A stretch of DNA of 64,000 nt from Hyparrhenia diplandra. Taxonomy: Eukaryota > Streptophyta > Magnoliopsida > Poales > Poaceae. The stretch is taken from NCBI GenBank assembly GCA_015847255.1, contig JADLZK010002652.1:434001-498000 (forward strand), written 5' to 3'. This document shows, one piece after another, positions 10,270 to 22,060 of the stretch (within the stretch, counting starts at the first letter, position 1; each line of letters starts with the position of its first letter). A model generated the notes under the pieces. That model had not been told where the DNA came from and did not search any database. It was given only the letters and a program-made list of their open reading frames with translations. The translations under genes and the position numbers were made by a program.

Positions 10270-10890
10270 GCTAGAAAATATTTCTAGTGCAAATTTTAAG
10301 AGGCGGCGAAGTTAAGGCCATGCTCTAGCTCTGAGGCTAAAATGTTTTAGATTATTGTTGGCTTGCACGAGGGAAATATCTCTAGAGAGAAGATTTCAGG
10401 GGGTAACACTATCAACCGAATGCAACCATCGGATATATATTCTAAGTTGTACATTATGGAGAGCTTTCATGACTACAAGATGGTTGCTTACCGATCTATA
10501 GTCAAGCAAGCTCATGAGGTTCAAGACATGGCAAAAGAACTTGAACTCCTTAAGTGTGTCATACCGACGAGTTTGTAGCCGTATGCATCAATGCTAAGTT
10601 GCCTTCTTCATAGAAGAGCTAGAAAATATCGGTTGAAAAAACGATAGCATCTCTTGTTGTTGAGGAAAAGATTCGGGCAAAGAACACATTTGAGAAGGGG
10701 AACGAGCCATTCTCGCGCGAATTTGGTGCAGGAAAACCCACATGGCAAGACCAAAGGTAGGAATAAATCTTCCAATGCCAAATTAACAACTACCACCGAG
10801 AAGAAGAAAAACAATGATGATGTGCCTTGCTACACTAGTGGAGAGCTTGGTCACTTTTCCGATGGGAAAATAAGAACGTCAACATCGTGA
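10270..10890 (+). pseudogene. Copia gag polyprotein fragment
   Basis: The frame at 10,363-10,578 gives SKLYIMESFHDYKMV and HEVQDMAKELELLK, the core of the UBN2-type gag of Ty1/copia. It is followed at 10,654-10,890 by a basic stretch and a decayed zinc knuckle, CYTSGELGHFS, where the second Cys has become Ser. Gag packages the element RNA. Stops separate the parts. Confidence 0.8.
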
Positions 10891-11280
10891 CTATTAGCAA
10901 TGCCGATGATGTGTATAGTAATGTTCCTACCGTACTATCGGTGTTTTAATCACCAAGTTGGTGGGTTGATCACAGTGCTAATATTCCCGCGGTGTCTTGA
11001 CATCTCTTTATTTCCGTCTTATCATGAGTTCCAAGGTTCATCCGCCCTAATGGGGAATGAGTCGCATGCTTGTGTTCGTGGTGTTGGCATGGTAGATCCG
11101 AAGTTTACCGGGGAAGATAGTGCAACTAAAGAGCGTCAAACATATCCCTACCATTCGTAAGAACACCTTGTTAGTGTTTCCCTTCTTTTAAGAGTTGGGT
11201 TTAAGGTAGTGTTGGAGTCCAATAAAGTAGTTATGTCTAAGCATGGACAAATTATTGGTGAAGGCTATGGTTGCCTCATA
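10890..11280 (+). pseudogene. Copia aspartic protease and GAG-pre-integrase start
   Basis: This resembles the copia protease region: GSSALMGNESHACVRGVGMV and, after a frame change, the LVSVSLLLRVGFKVVLESN stretch. The catalytic D-[ST]-G triad is not readable. Position 11,270 jumps directly to RT sequence, so integrase has been removed from this copy. Confidence 0.65.
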
Positions 11281-11850
11281 TGGTCGATCATTCATCAAAT
11301 GGATGTGAGAGGCGGCTTTTCTTAATGGAGAGTTGGATGAGGAGATTTACATGGATCGGCTGATGGGTTTTGTAGTAAAAGGTGAAGAGCAAAAGGTGTG
11401 GAAGAGAGTGGGATTACTTTATCACAATCTCACTATGTTGAGAAGGTCCCGAGCCAATTTGGCTTTATGGATAGAAAGTCTTCTCCAATACCTTATAATC
11501 CTAGTGTGACATTGCAAAAGAATAAGAAGTGTACGAGAGATCAATTGAAGTTCGTGCTCACGAAATTGTTGGTCCACTCATGTATCTAGCTAGTGCAACT
11601 GACACGAAAAGGGCCTTATGCTATCTTAAAGGTACAATGAGTTATGGGACAAGTGATTCACTATTCAGGGCACCCAATTTGTGCTACTAGAGGGATATAG
11701 TGATGCTTAACTGGATTTTCGATATTGATCAAATCTCGCCACTAGTGGGTATGTTTTTACTCTTGGGGGGGTGGCGATTGTCATGGAGGTCTTGTAAGCG
11801 GACTATTTTGACTAAATCAACCGTAGAGGCGAGAACTTACTACTTTGGAT
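11281..11850 (+). pseudogene. Copia reverse transcriptase and RNase H remnant
   Basis: Pieces of RVT_2 are visible: IHQMDV, then LDEEIYM, then the later GITLSQSHYVEKV and FGFMDRKSSP block. An RNase H start follows (LEGYSDA; RSCKRTILTKSTVEA). The catalytic YVDD block is missing, so most of the polymerase palm is deleted. Confidence 0.75.
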
Positions 11851-12065
11851 ACATCTATGCTCGTTATATGATGCTAAGTCATTCGATTATTATACACATG
11901 TTTGCACTAGTTGTTATGATCATGTTATGCTATATGATGTTGAATCATGCTATGATCTTGATATGCTTTTGTGTTATGCTAGTACACATGCTTAATCTAG
12001 CCGCTTTCGTTTGTCATGATTTACTTTTTATGAAATTAATCACGAAATTGCCTAATATCTCAACA

Positions 12066-12455
12066 AACACGATTGGTTATTCATGAATGGAAAAGCATAA
12101 AGCGCTACAACTTCAAGTGAAGCACTACTTACTTTTTCGTATATTTGGGGTTAACTAAAAACTTTTAAGTCCTGCGTCACCTCCTTAGCCGTGGGATTGA
12201 AAAACACGCTTTCAATAAGCCTACACATGAGTAAAATGCAAAATGTCACATTGTTTTTTATTTTTAGTAACATAATTTAGAAAAAAAATGCAGGGTGGGG
12301 TTGTAGGTTAGGAAACACTCTTTGTTTTTTTATTGCGGTTTTTCAGCGAGGCGTATCTCAATTCAAAATTTGGGCGCAGAGTCAGCGAAATAAACCCTCC
12401 TCCACTTGATAGCAATGACAATAGCAACTAAAGTGTCCACCGAGGGTTATCTTGT
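12066..12455 (-). pseudogene. Ulp1-like (C48) protease, His/Asp segment between two insertions
   Basis: On the minus strand a frame reads VAIVIAIKWRRVYFADSA, which fits the C48 strand that follows the catalytic His and ends with the catalytic Asp (YFADSA). A His codon lies just upstream in the neighbouring frame. This block sits exactly between the copia element (ending 12,065) and the Athila element (starting 12,456). It is the missing middle of the protease gene at 8.2-8.5 kb and 21-22 kb. Confidence 0.6.
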
Positions 12456-13703
12456 TGTTGGTATAAATTAATTGTAACGAGAAAAATCCGCAGTTTACGC
12501 CGCACCGATGTAGCTTTCACCGGGGAGTATTCAAGGTATCGATTTTTCACGGGGAACGTGAAGTGTACTAGAAGACTTAGGATCGTCCTAGGAAAGATAG
12601 ATAATATGGGTAGAGAGGATTTTTGGGTTTTCTAAGTGGATTTATCTAATTAAAGGCTCACTATACTTTATCTACTTGAAACAAATGGATCCTTTCCAAC
12701 TCTCGAAAAGACTGGGAAGAAAGTAGTTGGGAGAAGGCTGCCAAAAGCTCTACGAAAACACCAATCCACATGTGGCGGCTTACACTGAGGCCTAACAGGG
12801 CTGTCACCCCGGGCTACCACAACTAACCGTAGGATTGGCGCAACCTCGGGTAAACTATAGTTTAGACACCACGTCTACACTACCGTTTACTACTCTAATC
12901 CAGATCTAAAGACTAGAGCACTCAATACGGCGGAGATCCAAGAAATAATGTAAAGTAAGAACTAAAATTAAATACTTAGAAATAATAAATAAAGAACACG
13001 GAGATTGTGAAGATGAACTAGATTCTTGCCGCAAGAATACAAAGTTGATGAAGATCCGACAGTCCAGGCTCTTGACTCTCTCCTCTACTCTCTCCCGATC
13101 GATCTAGTTACAACTAGATGAACTAGACAACTAGACAACTAGAGGGATCTCTCTCTTCTAATTGAAACCCTAACTTTTGCTCTGTAAATAACTAATGAAG
13201 AGATAATGAGAGAGATAATCCTTGGGGTCGACCACGGGGCGCTTATATAGTCCTTGGCGATGAACAATGACCATTGGATCAAACCGACCTTCAATAACTG
13301 TGTAGATACAACCTCAAGGTCGGTTACAAACCCGACATAAAAAATGTGAGACTGAATGGTGGGTCCCACTGGCGGCCGGCCTAAATGGCTCTGGCGTACG
13401 CCCGAGGTCCAGAAACTTCTCGGCTTCTGTTTCTTACGGTGTCCTCTGGGACCTTCTAGAGTGTTTTAGTCCACTTTTTGGGTCGAAGTTACTTCACGGT
13501 TAAGTCTTGTCATCGTATGAGATGTATATTAGGAACTTTCTCCATTCTTTCTCGCATTTATCTGTTAAGTCCACGAAAATATATAAATCACCAAAGCTTG
13601 TGGAATTATATTAGTAAAGCCCCTAGAGTTATGTTGATATTCATTTTATGTCCTTATTTCATATTAGTTGACTAGTAATATTACGCTATAACAGGTGTCA
13701 ACA
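12456..13703 (-). repeat. Athila-type 3' LTR
   Basis: It is a 1,248-bp near-identical partner of 19,736-20,989. The minus-strand TATA box CTATATAAG lies at 13,250-13,242. Most differences from the partner LTR are short indels, many at CTG/CAG. Confidence 0.9.
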
Positions 13704-15217
13704 AGTTCCCCCAAGCTTACCCTTTGCTAGTCGCTAGCAAAGCCAAACTTAACAATGGATCGAGGAGTTGCTACAATGCTTTCATGCCCCACAAATACAC
13801 ATGCTTTCAAACAAGAATTCTCCTCAAAAAAATATTATTCTATCTTCAAATCTTTTTTGTCATGGAGCTTATAGCCTTCACTTTAATCTTGAGCAATTGA
13901 AAGACAGAACAATCAAGTCAAGTACTATGTGTCTCAAGCTCTTAGATTAACTATTATCCACGAGTTGTTGTAAGATTTTCAAAATATGAGAATTTCGTGA
14001 AAGTCATAAATGAAGCCCCATTTTTTTTTTCTTTTGCTCCTTGAAACTATCTCTCCTTTGGATATGTTGGGGAGAACCTAGGTTGTTTACTCTCTCTCTC
14101 TTTCTTTTTTTAGAGAGGTGGGTCCTACTCACCCCCGGACTTGTGTCCATTTTTTCTCTCTCTTTTTATTATTTTAGAGATGTGGGCTCTACTAGCCCTC
14201 GAACACTTGTTCATTTTTCATCTCTTCGTTTTTAGGAGGTAGGCTCTACTCGCCCATAGGACACCTGTCCATTTTTCATCTCCCTTTTTTCTCTCTCTCT
14301 CTTTTTTTTTTTTTTCTTTTTCTTTTGAATACAACCCAAGCCTCATTTTTTTTTCTTTTGGAGAGACAAGTAGCAAGAACTATGAGCATTATAGCAATGA
14401 TGGGCTTTTTGTGGAATATGATGGATGCATACTTCCAAGATAGAAATAGCATATATGAGTGGAGTGTAGGTTGTAAGAGGTATATGGTAAGAACACTCTG
14501 TCATACTGGGAACTCATCATGTAGCAATTTTAATTTTATAGAAAATTCTCCGGGACTCTAGTATCACTAGGAACAAGATAAATAGTAGCTCAACTTTTCA
14601 TATATCATATCCATCAATCACCTAGACTAAGATCAAGCATTTGCTACCCATAAGTTTTCAAATTCAAAGTAAATCATGTGTCAAAACAATTTTATGTGAA
14701 ACTTGGGAGAATTCAAGGTTGAAAACTAGGTACGTGTAAGAAATTACAAAGAGCAACTATTCATCATTTCCATACTTAAGGTTCATTTTATTTGAGCAAA
14801 AGCAACCGATGAAGACTCCCTCTAGAACATTTATTCTCACACTCTAACAAAGACTCTTTTTAAAGACTAGACTTTTATCAAACAAAGCAAAAAAGATATA
14901 TAGCCCGATAATATATAGTAAAGAGATACTTATCGTGATAATCGGGGTGCCCTCCCCAAGCTAGATTGACATGTCGGGTTGTTGATGATGTTTGTTGATG
15001 ATGTGGAAGTTGAGGTAGACGGCGACGAGGGTGTCATCCTATCATGTCTCTCTCCCCTAAATCCTGCAAAAATCAAATAGACAACAAAACTTGTGGAACA
15101 AGGTTAAGCGTTAGTGGTTGGCCACTTAAGTCTTTGTTGCCTAGAGGTTTTTGGAGTTGTTCTTAGATTGGATCATTTAAATGCAAGAATTCAATCAAGT
15201 CAATTTCTTCTAACTTT
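13704..15217 (-). other. Athila-type 3' noncoding region with repeated GGACA-N-TGTCC modules
   Basis: No coding frame is supported. On the minus strand three modules like ATGGACA..TGTCC..GGGCGAGTAGAGCCTACCTCC, with A-rich spacers, lie at 14,275-14,113. The same modules occur in the elements at 28.7 kb and 59.1 kb. The polypurine tract is next to 13,703. The stretch 14,480-14,640 is homologous (inverted) to 58,560-58,690. Confidence 0.65.
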
Positions 15218-16160
15218 TTAGGGTTCTAGAAAAACTTTCAAACGTTGGCCATTTACCTTAAATGTGTTACACGTATCATCCTCGAAGTGTGATACGCCAT
15301 GTGGTGCAACGTCAATCACATTGAATGGTCCTTCCCATTTGCTTCTAAGTTTTCCATGACCGAAGAGCTTCACCCTTGAGTTGAATAGTAGAACTTTATC
15401 TCCAGGCTTGAACTCCTTATGTTTGATTCTTTTGTCATGCCATCTTTTTGTTCTTTCTTTGTAAATCTTGGAACTGGTGATTTTTCTCTCCATTCCTCTA
15501 GCTCGATATTTGCATCCGACGGTTCCTTCCAGCTAGATGGAGATCCATGTTCCATCTCTTGATTGCCCAATGAGCTCTAAATTCCAATTCAACAGGCAAG
15601 TGACATGTTTTTCCATAAACCGGTGATATGGTGACATACCTATGGGTGTTTTAAATGCAGTTCGATATGCCCATAGTGCATCATGGAGTTGGTATTTCCA
15701 TTTCTTTCCCATTTCATCTACTGTCTTTTGTAGAATATTCTTGATTTGCTTATTTGATGTCTCAGCTTGGCCACTTCTTTGAGGATGGTAGGGAGTTGCA
15801 ATGTTGTGTTTTACTCCATATTCTCGCAAGAAACTTTTCAAGGACTTGTCAATGAAATGTGATCCTCCATCACTTATGACCATTCGAGGTGTGCCAAATC
15901 TTGGGAATATTACTTCATGGAACATTTTCTTGGCATGCTTTGAATCATTGGCTCGACATGGCAATGCTTCTACCCATTTGGACACATAGTCAACTACCAC
16001 CAAGATGTATTCAGCATCTCCAGACCTTGGGAATGGTCCCATATAATCTATTCCCCAAACATCAAACAACTCTATCCGGAGGTTGTTCCAAGTGGCATTG
16101 CATTCCGAGCATTAATGTTTCCATGCCTCGGCATCTAGCGCATCTTCTCACATAATCCTT
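15218..16160 (-). pseudogene. Athila-type integrase
   Basis: It carries an incomplete zinc-binding remnant (CARC), the core start DVWGIDYMGPFPR, the second acidic site VISDGGSHF, and the catalytic Glu region HPQRSGQAETSNKQIKN. The C-terminal part includes FKPGDKVLLFNSRVKLF and KWEGPFNVIDV. The D, D and E positions are therefore all recognisable. The frame breaks near 15,533 and again near 16,070. The enzyme would insert the cDNA into the host genome. Confidence 0.9.
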
Positions 16161-16600
16161 TGTATCTTGATACATTGTTGGCCAATAGAATCCGCTTTGC
16201 GGATCTTAGCATGTGTGCGAATGCTCCATAATGTCCCCCCATAAGGTGATGCATGACATCTGTCTATAATCTTCAACCCTTCTTCTATTGGGACACATCT
16301 CCGTAGCAATCCAGCAGAGCATACTCGATAGAGATATGGATCATCCCATAAATGATAACGAGCATCATATTTGAGTTTCCTCTTATCCTACGGTGCTACA
16401 TAACCCGCAACCATATAATTCACAATATCCGCATACCAAGGGTTGAAGTGTGTGTGACCTTGAGGAGCGTGTCGTCCCTCAAATAGTCATTAATAGGTAA
16501 CTCATATGTTTCCTTATACGAAGCCTAGACAAGTGGTCACTACCGAGTTCTCTACTCCTTTCTTATCTCTTATTTCTATGTCAAACTCTTGGAGCAAGAG
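16160..16600 (-). pseudogene. Athila-type pol linker, decayed
   Basis: The stretch connects RNase H and integrase. No continuous frame is present. Short pieces resemble the variable linker of Athila-type pol, with several stops. Nothing else was recognised in it. Confidence 0.45.
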
Positions 16601-16880
16601 AATTCATCGGATTAACCGAGGTTTAGCATCTTTCTTAGTGAGGAGGTATTTAAGAGCAAAGATGATCTGTGTAAATAATAATCTTTGCCCCCACTAAGTA
16701 AGATCTAAACTTGTCTATAGCAAAGACAAACAACCAACATTTCTTTTTCAGTGGTAGTATAATTAAGCTGTGGTCCGGATAAGGTTTTGCTAGCATAGGA
16801 TATAGCATGGTGCTTTTTATCCTTAGTTTGGCCAAGAACGGCTCCTACTTAAGCAAAAGTCGCTAGCATCACACATGATC
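16600..16880 (-). pseudogene. Athila-type RNase H
   Basis: The frame contains HSLIILPLKKKCWLFVFAID and KFRSYLVGAKIIIYTDH. The latter is the conserved strand of gypsy RNase H ending in the catalytic Asp of TDH. It degrades the RNA strand during reverse transcription. It is linked to the RT domain directly upstream. Confidence 0.85.
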
Positions 16881-17860
16881 TCAAAAGGTAGCGTCAAATC
16901 GGTGGCTGGATGATTGAGCTGAGATGAGTGCATTTTTGAGGATTTGAAATGATTCATAGCACTCATTGTCGAAGACAAAAGGTGCATCTTTAGCTAAGAG
17001 GCTAGTCGGGGGTCTAGCGATTTGAGAAAAGTTTTTGATGAATAAGCCTATAGAACAAGCGTGGCCTAGAAAGCTTCGGACTCCTTTTACATTTGTGGGA
17101 GGTAGAAGTTGTTCAATGACTTCTATCTTTGCTCTATCCACTTCTATCCCATGTTTGGACACTTTATGTCCTAGCACTATTCCTTCCTGAACCATAAAAT
17201 GACATTTTTCCCAGTTCAAGACTAAGTGCTTTTCTTTACATCTTTATAAAACTTTGTCCAAATTCTCCAAGCAATCATCAAAGGTTTTACCATAGACGGT
17301 AAAGTCATCCATGAACACCTCCATAATGTTTTCAATCATTTTAGAGAAAATAGACATCATGCACCGTTGGAAGGAGGCTGGAGCATTGCACAATCCGAAC
17401 GACATATCTGCCGGTATGCATAAGTTCCATACGGGCATGTGAAAGTTGTCTTATTTTGGTCATTAGGGTGGATTGGGATTTGATGATATCCGAATAACCA
17501 TCAAGGAAACAATAGAAAGAGTGATTTGCAAGTCGTTCCAACATCTCATCGATGAAAGGTAACGGAAAGTGATCTTTCTTTGTTGCTTTGTTAAGTTTCC
17601 GGTAGTCAATGCACATACGCCACCCTGTGATAGTTCATTGAGGAATGAGTTCATTCTTCTCATTCGTAACAACCGTCATTCCTCCTTTCTTTGGGACAAC
17701 TTGGACAGGGCTAACCCACTCGCTATGTGGTACAGGATAGATAATCCCCGTGCAAAAGCTTAAGAACCTCTTTCTTAACAACTTCTCGCATAGCGTTGTT
17801 AAGCCTCCGCTGTGGTTCCCTTAAGGGTAATGCATCAGGATCAATAGGGATACGATGCGT
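16881..17860 (-). pseudogene. Athila-type reverse transcriptase
   Basis: Recognisable blocks in order are CIDYRKLNKATKKDHFPLP, MSFGLCNAPASFQRCM, and the catalytic motif EVFMDDFTVYG, with the DD pair at 17,304-17,309. The thumb region follows (WEKCHFMVQEGIVLGHKVS, GVRSFLGH). The order and spacing are those of a Ty3/gypsy RT. Frameshifts occur near 17,440 and 17,230. It copies element RNA into DNA. Confidence 0.9.
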
Positions 17861-18540
17861 GCAGAGTGCGGGACTAATCCCTATGAGGTCTTCAAGTGAG
17901 TAGCCTATGGCTGATTTATATCTTTCTAAGACAGTGATAAGTCTATGAGTTTCTTCTTGGGAAAGCTTGTCACCGATAATGGCTAGAGTTTCTCGGTTAT
18001 TATTGAGAAAGACATATTTTAGACCGGGAGGAAGTGGTTTCAAACTCAATTGAGGGTCGTGGTGGTACCTCGTTGTATCTAGCTCAATAGGCTCGTTAAC
18101 TCTTCCTCTTCTTCGATGAAATGTTCCACATCAAAGACCGGTTCAGCCATGTTTTCTAGAGATTCAATTAAAACATCCTCAATAGGATCTTTCTTGGGCT
18201 TGGGTTCTACTATCGCATTATGTGATCGTGCAAGAGAGATGGCGATAGGAGAATTTCCTAACTTTAGATTCAAAAGACCCTGATTTGGTCGTTCTTGAAT
18301 TAGTGTTCCTAAGGGTACACCAATCAAGATCGACATGTCCAAGATGTCATAGATGTGAAAGTCTAGAAAATACTCGGATCCTCTTATGCTTAACTTAATA
18401 GTCCTTATGACCCCATAGCTTTCAAGAATAACTCTAGAAGGAATTTTAAGAAGCTTATAGATGAGATCCAAGACTCGTTGGGGCAAAGTTTTTGAGCTAA
18501 AGCCCATGAAATGATATTCATCCCAACAGTCGGACTATAA
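17860..18540 (-). pseudogene. Athila-type aspartic protease and RT leader
   Basis: A minus-strand frame (18,079-18,507) reads GSEYFLDFHIYDILDMSILI and GVPLGTLIQ, the C-terminal half of the Athila protease domain (FHIFDILDFDILIG-like). The N-terminal half lies upstream around 18,540 (SPTVGMNIIS), where the usual catalytic Asp is not clear. Downstream, LSQEETHRLITVLERYKSAI leads into RT. Confidence 0.75.
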
Positions 18541-19632
18541 TGAGCCTCTATGGTGGTCCCTTTAATTTTGCAAGATATAGTCTCTAGGGGGGAAATGATT
18601 CGGGCTACCTCAGTGGACAGCTCCGTTTCTACCAACCACTCATGGCTCATGATGGATGATAGTCCTTTAATGTGTTCCATTAAGAATGGATCATTGTTTG
18701 GATCATCCTTAATCGGGTGCAGAGTGCACAAGAGGTTTTGCTTGCATTGGAAAATTCGAGGCATTGCCAAAATCTTCAAACAGATTAACCTCGATTTCTG
18801 ATAAGAATGTGCAAGGATGGGATTCATCACTCTCTAGAGTTTTGTCTAGAGTGTGTTGTGTTCCCATTGTGGAAGGTTCTATGGCAACCAAATCATTAGA
18901 GGGTTTTATAGGAATTTCAGATTTGGTTGCGTGTGTCTCTTCTTGTTGTTCGGGGCTTGGCTTGATTTCTTCTTCTTCGGGAAACTCATCAAAAATGCCA
19001 GTGTAAGGGGTGTTTTCAAGGATTTTCTCAAGAATGGCTTTTCCCACACTAACAATTTTATGTGAGAATGAACCTCCTGAAGTGATGTCAAGATGTAGAG
19101 CAGCTTCCTTGTTAAGACCGCGATAAAAGTGAATGTATAAGACATGGTCAGACAAGGAAAGGTTTGGACCAGAATTGGTAAGGCTTATAAATCTAGCCCA
19201 AGCTGCTCCTAGAGTCTCCTTCTCTTTTTGTCTAAATGTAAGCACTTCGATTCTAAGGTCAGCAATTTTATAAAGAGGGAAGAAAGCAAGACAAAACTTG
19301 TCTCGAAGTTCATCCCAATTTCCATTTACACTTCCTACAGAATGAGCATACCACTTTTTCGCTCTTCCCTCAAGAGAGAAGGGAAATAATTTTCATTTAA
19401 TGGTCTCTTGTGTCATGCCAGGAATAGTCCGGCAAGAACACAATTGCTCAAATTCCCTAAGGTGGGCGTATGGATCTTCATCTGCTAACCCAGAGAAGGA
19501 TCGCTCCTAAACCATGGCTATAAGAGCAGGGCGAAGCTCATAGCCATCTGTAAGAATGGGATGTGATGATGGTGGAGGCTCCAACAAGTCGCCCTTTGGA
19601 GCAAAGAATTTATAAATTGGAGTGAAATCCAT
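18540..19632 (-). pseudogene. Athila-type gag polyprotein
   Basis: A start is seen at 19,632 (MDFTPIYKFF). The retrotransposon gag domain follows, with FPFSLEGRAKKWYAHS and LTFRQKEKETLGAAWARF (the latter at 19,245-19,190), then an acidic tail (NLFEDFGNASNFP). Two in-frame stops occur before 19,380. Gag forms the virus-like particle. The frame 18,709-19,245 is the best preserved part. Confidence 0.85.
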
Positions 19633-19735
19633 GTGGTAAGGGTTGTGGTAAAAAGATAAAAAGGGTAAAAGGACGAACTTGGTTCTAAACTAGCACAGCC
19701 TACGTTCATCCCCAAGAACGGCGCTTTTAAAAGCT

Positions 19736-20989
19736 TGTTGGTATAAATTAACACAAATGTAAAAAACTGCTAAGCGCATGGATACCGATGTAGCTTTCAC
19801 CCTGAGTATTCCAAGGTATTGATTTCCAGGGGAACGTGAAGTGTACTAGAAGACTTAGGATCGTCCTAGGAAAGATAGATAATATGGGTAGAGAGGATTT
19901 TTGGGTTTTCTAAGTGGATTTATCTAATTAAAGGCTCACTATACTTTATCTACTTGAGCAAATGATCCTTTCCAACTCTAAAAAAGACTGGGAAGAAAGT
20001 AGTTGGGAGAAGGCTGCCAAAAGCTCTATTTAAAACACCAATCCACACGTGGTGGCTTACACAGCCTAACAGGTGTCACCCCCCGGGGCTACCACAACCA
20101 ACCGTAGGATTGGGCGTGCAACCTCAGGTAAACTCTAGTTTAGACACCACGTCTACACTACCGTTTACTACTCTAATCCAAATCTAAATACTAGAGCACT
20201 CAATACGAGCGGAGATCCAGTAAATAATGTAAAGTAAGAACTAAAATTAAATACTTAGAAATAATAAATAAAGAACCTGGAGATTGCTGAAGACGAACTA
20301 GTTGCTGCAAGAATACAAAGTTGATGAAGATCCGACAGTCCCGGCTCTTCGACTCTCTCCTCTACTCTCTCCCTGATCTAGTTACAACTAGATGAACTAG
20401 ATGACTAGACAACTAGACAACTAGAGGGATCTCTCTCTTCTAATTGAAACCCTAACTTTTGCTCTGTAAATAACTAATGAAGAGATAATGAGAGAGATAA
20501 TCCTTGGGGTCGACCCTGGGGCTGCTTATATAGTCCTTGGCGATGAACAATGACCATTGGATCAAACCGACCTTCAATAACGATGTAGATACAACCTCAA
20601 GGTCGGTTACAAACCGCCATAAAAATGTGAGACTGAATGGTGGGTCCCACCTGGCGGCCGGCCTAAATGGCTCTGGCGGCCGCCAGGGTCCAGAAACTTC
20701 TCGGCTTCCTGTTTCTTCTGGTGTCCTCTGGTACCTTCTAGAGTGTTTTAGTCCACTTTTTGGGTCGAAGTTACTTCACGGTTAAGTCTTGTCATCGTAT
20801 GAGATGTATATTCCTAACTTTCTCCATTCTTCTCTCGTGATTTATCCTGTTAAGTCCCCTAAAAAATATATAAATCACCAAAGCTTGTGGAATTATATTA
20901 GTAAAGCCCCTAGACTTATGTTGATATTCATTTTATGTCCTTATTTCATATTAGTTGACTAGTAATATTATGCTATAACAGTGTCAACA
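19736..20989 (-). repeat. Athila-type 5' LTR
   Basis: It is 1,254 bp, starting TGTTGACACTGTTATAG and ending TTATACCAACA on the minus strand. A TATA box lies at 20,533-20,526. It is followed inward by the primer site at about 19,733-19,710. Confidence 0.9.
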
Positions 20990-22060
20990 TGCGCCAAACA
21001 TGACAAAATCCTTGTCAAGATGTTTCCTTAGGCCCCATTCTAGATATGTAGTGCCCATCTTTGCTAGGGCCCGCCGCTCCACCCCCTTTGAAGGTCAATG
21101 GTTTAGGATCAAGAAAGCCAACCGACAAAGACATGGCCCTAGCTTCCCCGAAAGGTGCATCTAGGAATAGAGGCATGCAAAGGAAATTTAGCAAGCAAAT
21201 AGATGAAGAGGCATCCCAAGTGAGTGCGAGAATAGAAGAAATTGTACTCACAAAGTGTCATGGGCGAAGGATGGACACATCCAATACATCCAGTGCCATG
21301 AGGTCAAACAAATCGTCGAAAACCCACATTGATCGCAGCCTCTTCGATGCGTGTCACGCCAAAAAACCTCTTTTCGCGGCACCGCAAAGAAACGCCACAT
21401 TTTGCTTGTTTGTGGTCGCTTGTCGCGATGTACCACTCATGAAGAGCAAAGCACAAGAAGGCCCCGCCTTTTGAAGCTCTTCGGGTGATAGCATTGGAGA
21501 TCCATGCCGTAGTTAGGGTTGGGCAAGTATGAATCGAAGGGCATTGGCCACTCCCAACCGCAGTCCCTCGAGCTCATCTATTGCAACCTGTGCTCGCTTC
21601 TAACCGCTTCGGCCTCCAATTCCATCTCAACCTGCAGCATCCGGTCCGGCCAAGGCTAATGGCTAAGGCGCTCTCGTTGCACCACATACGTGGCTAGAGG
21701 TGTTGGTAGGCATTGAACGGTGGCCTTGTAATTCCATCGCCTCCGCCTTAGCCCCGAGCTCATCTATGCACATGTCGCAAAGACCAAGGCTTCCAACCAA
21801 CCGAACTGTACATACCACCCACATGCCCAGATGCCCGTCCCTCTCAGAGTAACATCTCCCGTAAGCCACCCCGTGGAACCATCATCCGTCTTCCAATCAA
21901 CCCATGTAGACATACCACGCAGACGCCTGTCATTGCAGGGTGCCTGAGGGCCCCCGTGAGCTCATATCTTTCCCTTACACCAATGACATCGAAGGGCGGG
22001 CTGCCTTCTCTAAAACTATCTCAGATAAAGACCGAGCCTCTTCACATGTCCAAACAATTT
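20990..22060 (-). pseudogene. Ulp1-like (C48) protease gene, 5' exons
   Basis: On the minus strand, FHEWY-type sequence near 21,440 (CTTCATGAGTGGTACAT), the block at 21,436-21,248 and the exon with VGFLDPKPLTF (21,251-21,015) match the region upstream of the catalytic domain in grass transposon C48 proteins. A homologous, less interrupted copy is at 45,890-47,230. The gene continues beyond the Athila insertion at 12,455. Exon-intron borders are uncertain; TTTGTGAGTACAA near 21,250 looks like a splice donor. Confidence 0.6.

Larger units (their letters stand above)
9925..12065 (+). mobile_element. Internally deleted Ty1/copia retrotransposon
   Basis: The 5' LTR runs 9,925-10,205 (TGTTAGAATTT to CTCAACA). 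The 3' LTR survives only as its last 20-odd bases (CCTAATATCTCAACA, ending at 12,065). The element lies in a coding part of the Ulp1-like gene. The flank AACAC is present on both sides, with one extra A before the LTR. The paralogue at about 46,890 shows the uninterrupted junction CGTGTTTCATATG. Gag, protease and RT/RNase H pieces occur in order, while integrase is deleted here. Confidence 0.8.
12456..20989 (-). mobile_element. Athila-type Ty3/gypsy retrotransposon, 8.5 kb, two LTRs
   Basis: The LTRs are at 12,456-13,703 and 19,736-20,989. In element orientation (minus strand) they start TGTTGACAC and end ACCAACA. Gag, protease, RT, RNase H and integrase follow in gypsy order from 19.6 to 15.2 kb, with integrase nearest the 3' LTR. 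A polypurine tract (AAGCTTGGGGGAAC) abuts the 3' LTR and a tRNA-Asp-like primer site (AGCGCCGTTCTTGGGGA) follows the 5' LTR. The flanks CTTGT and TGCGC do not match, so no target duplication was found. It interrupts the Ulp1-like gene. Several stops make it defective. Confidence 0.9.

Noticed and set aside
14041..14235. Short hydrophobic ORF suggesting a membrane protein
   Set aside because: It is produced by CT-rich spacers of the repeated 3' module in the Athila-type element.
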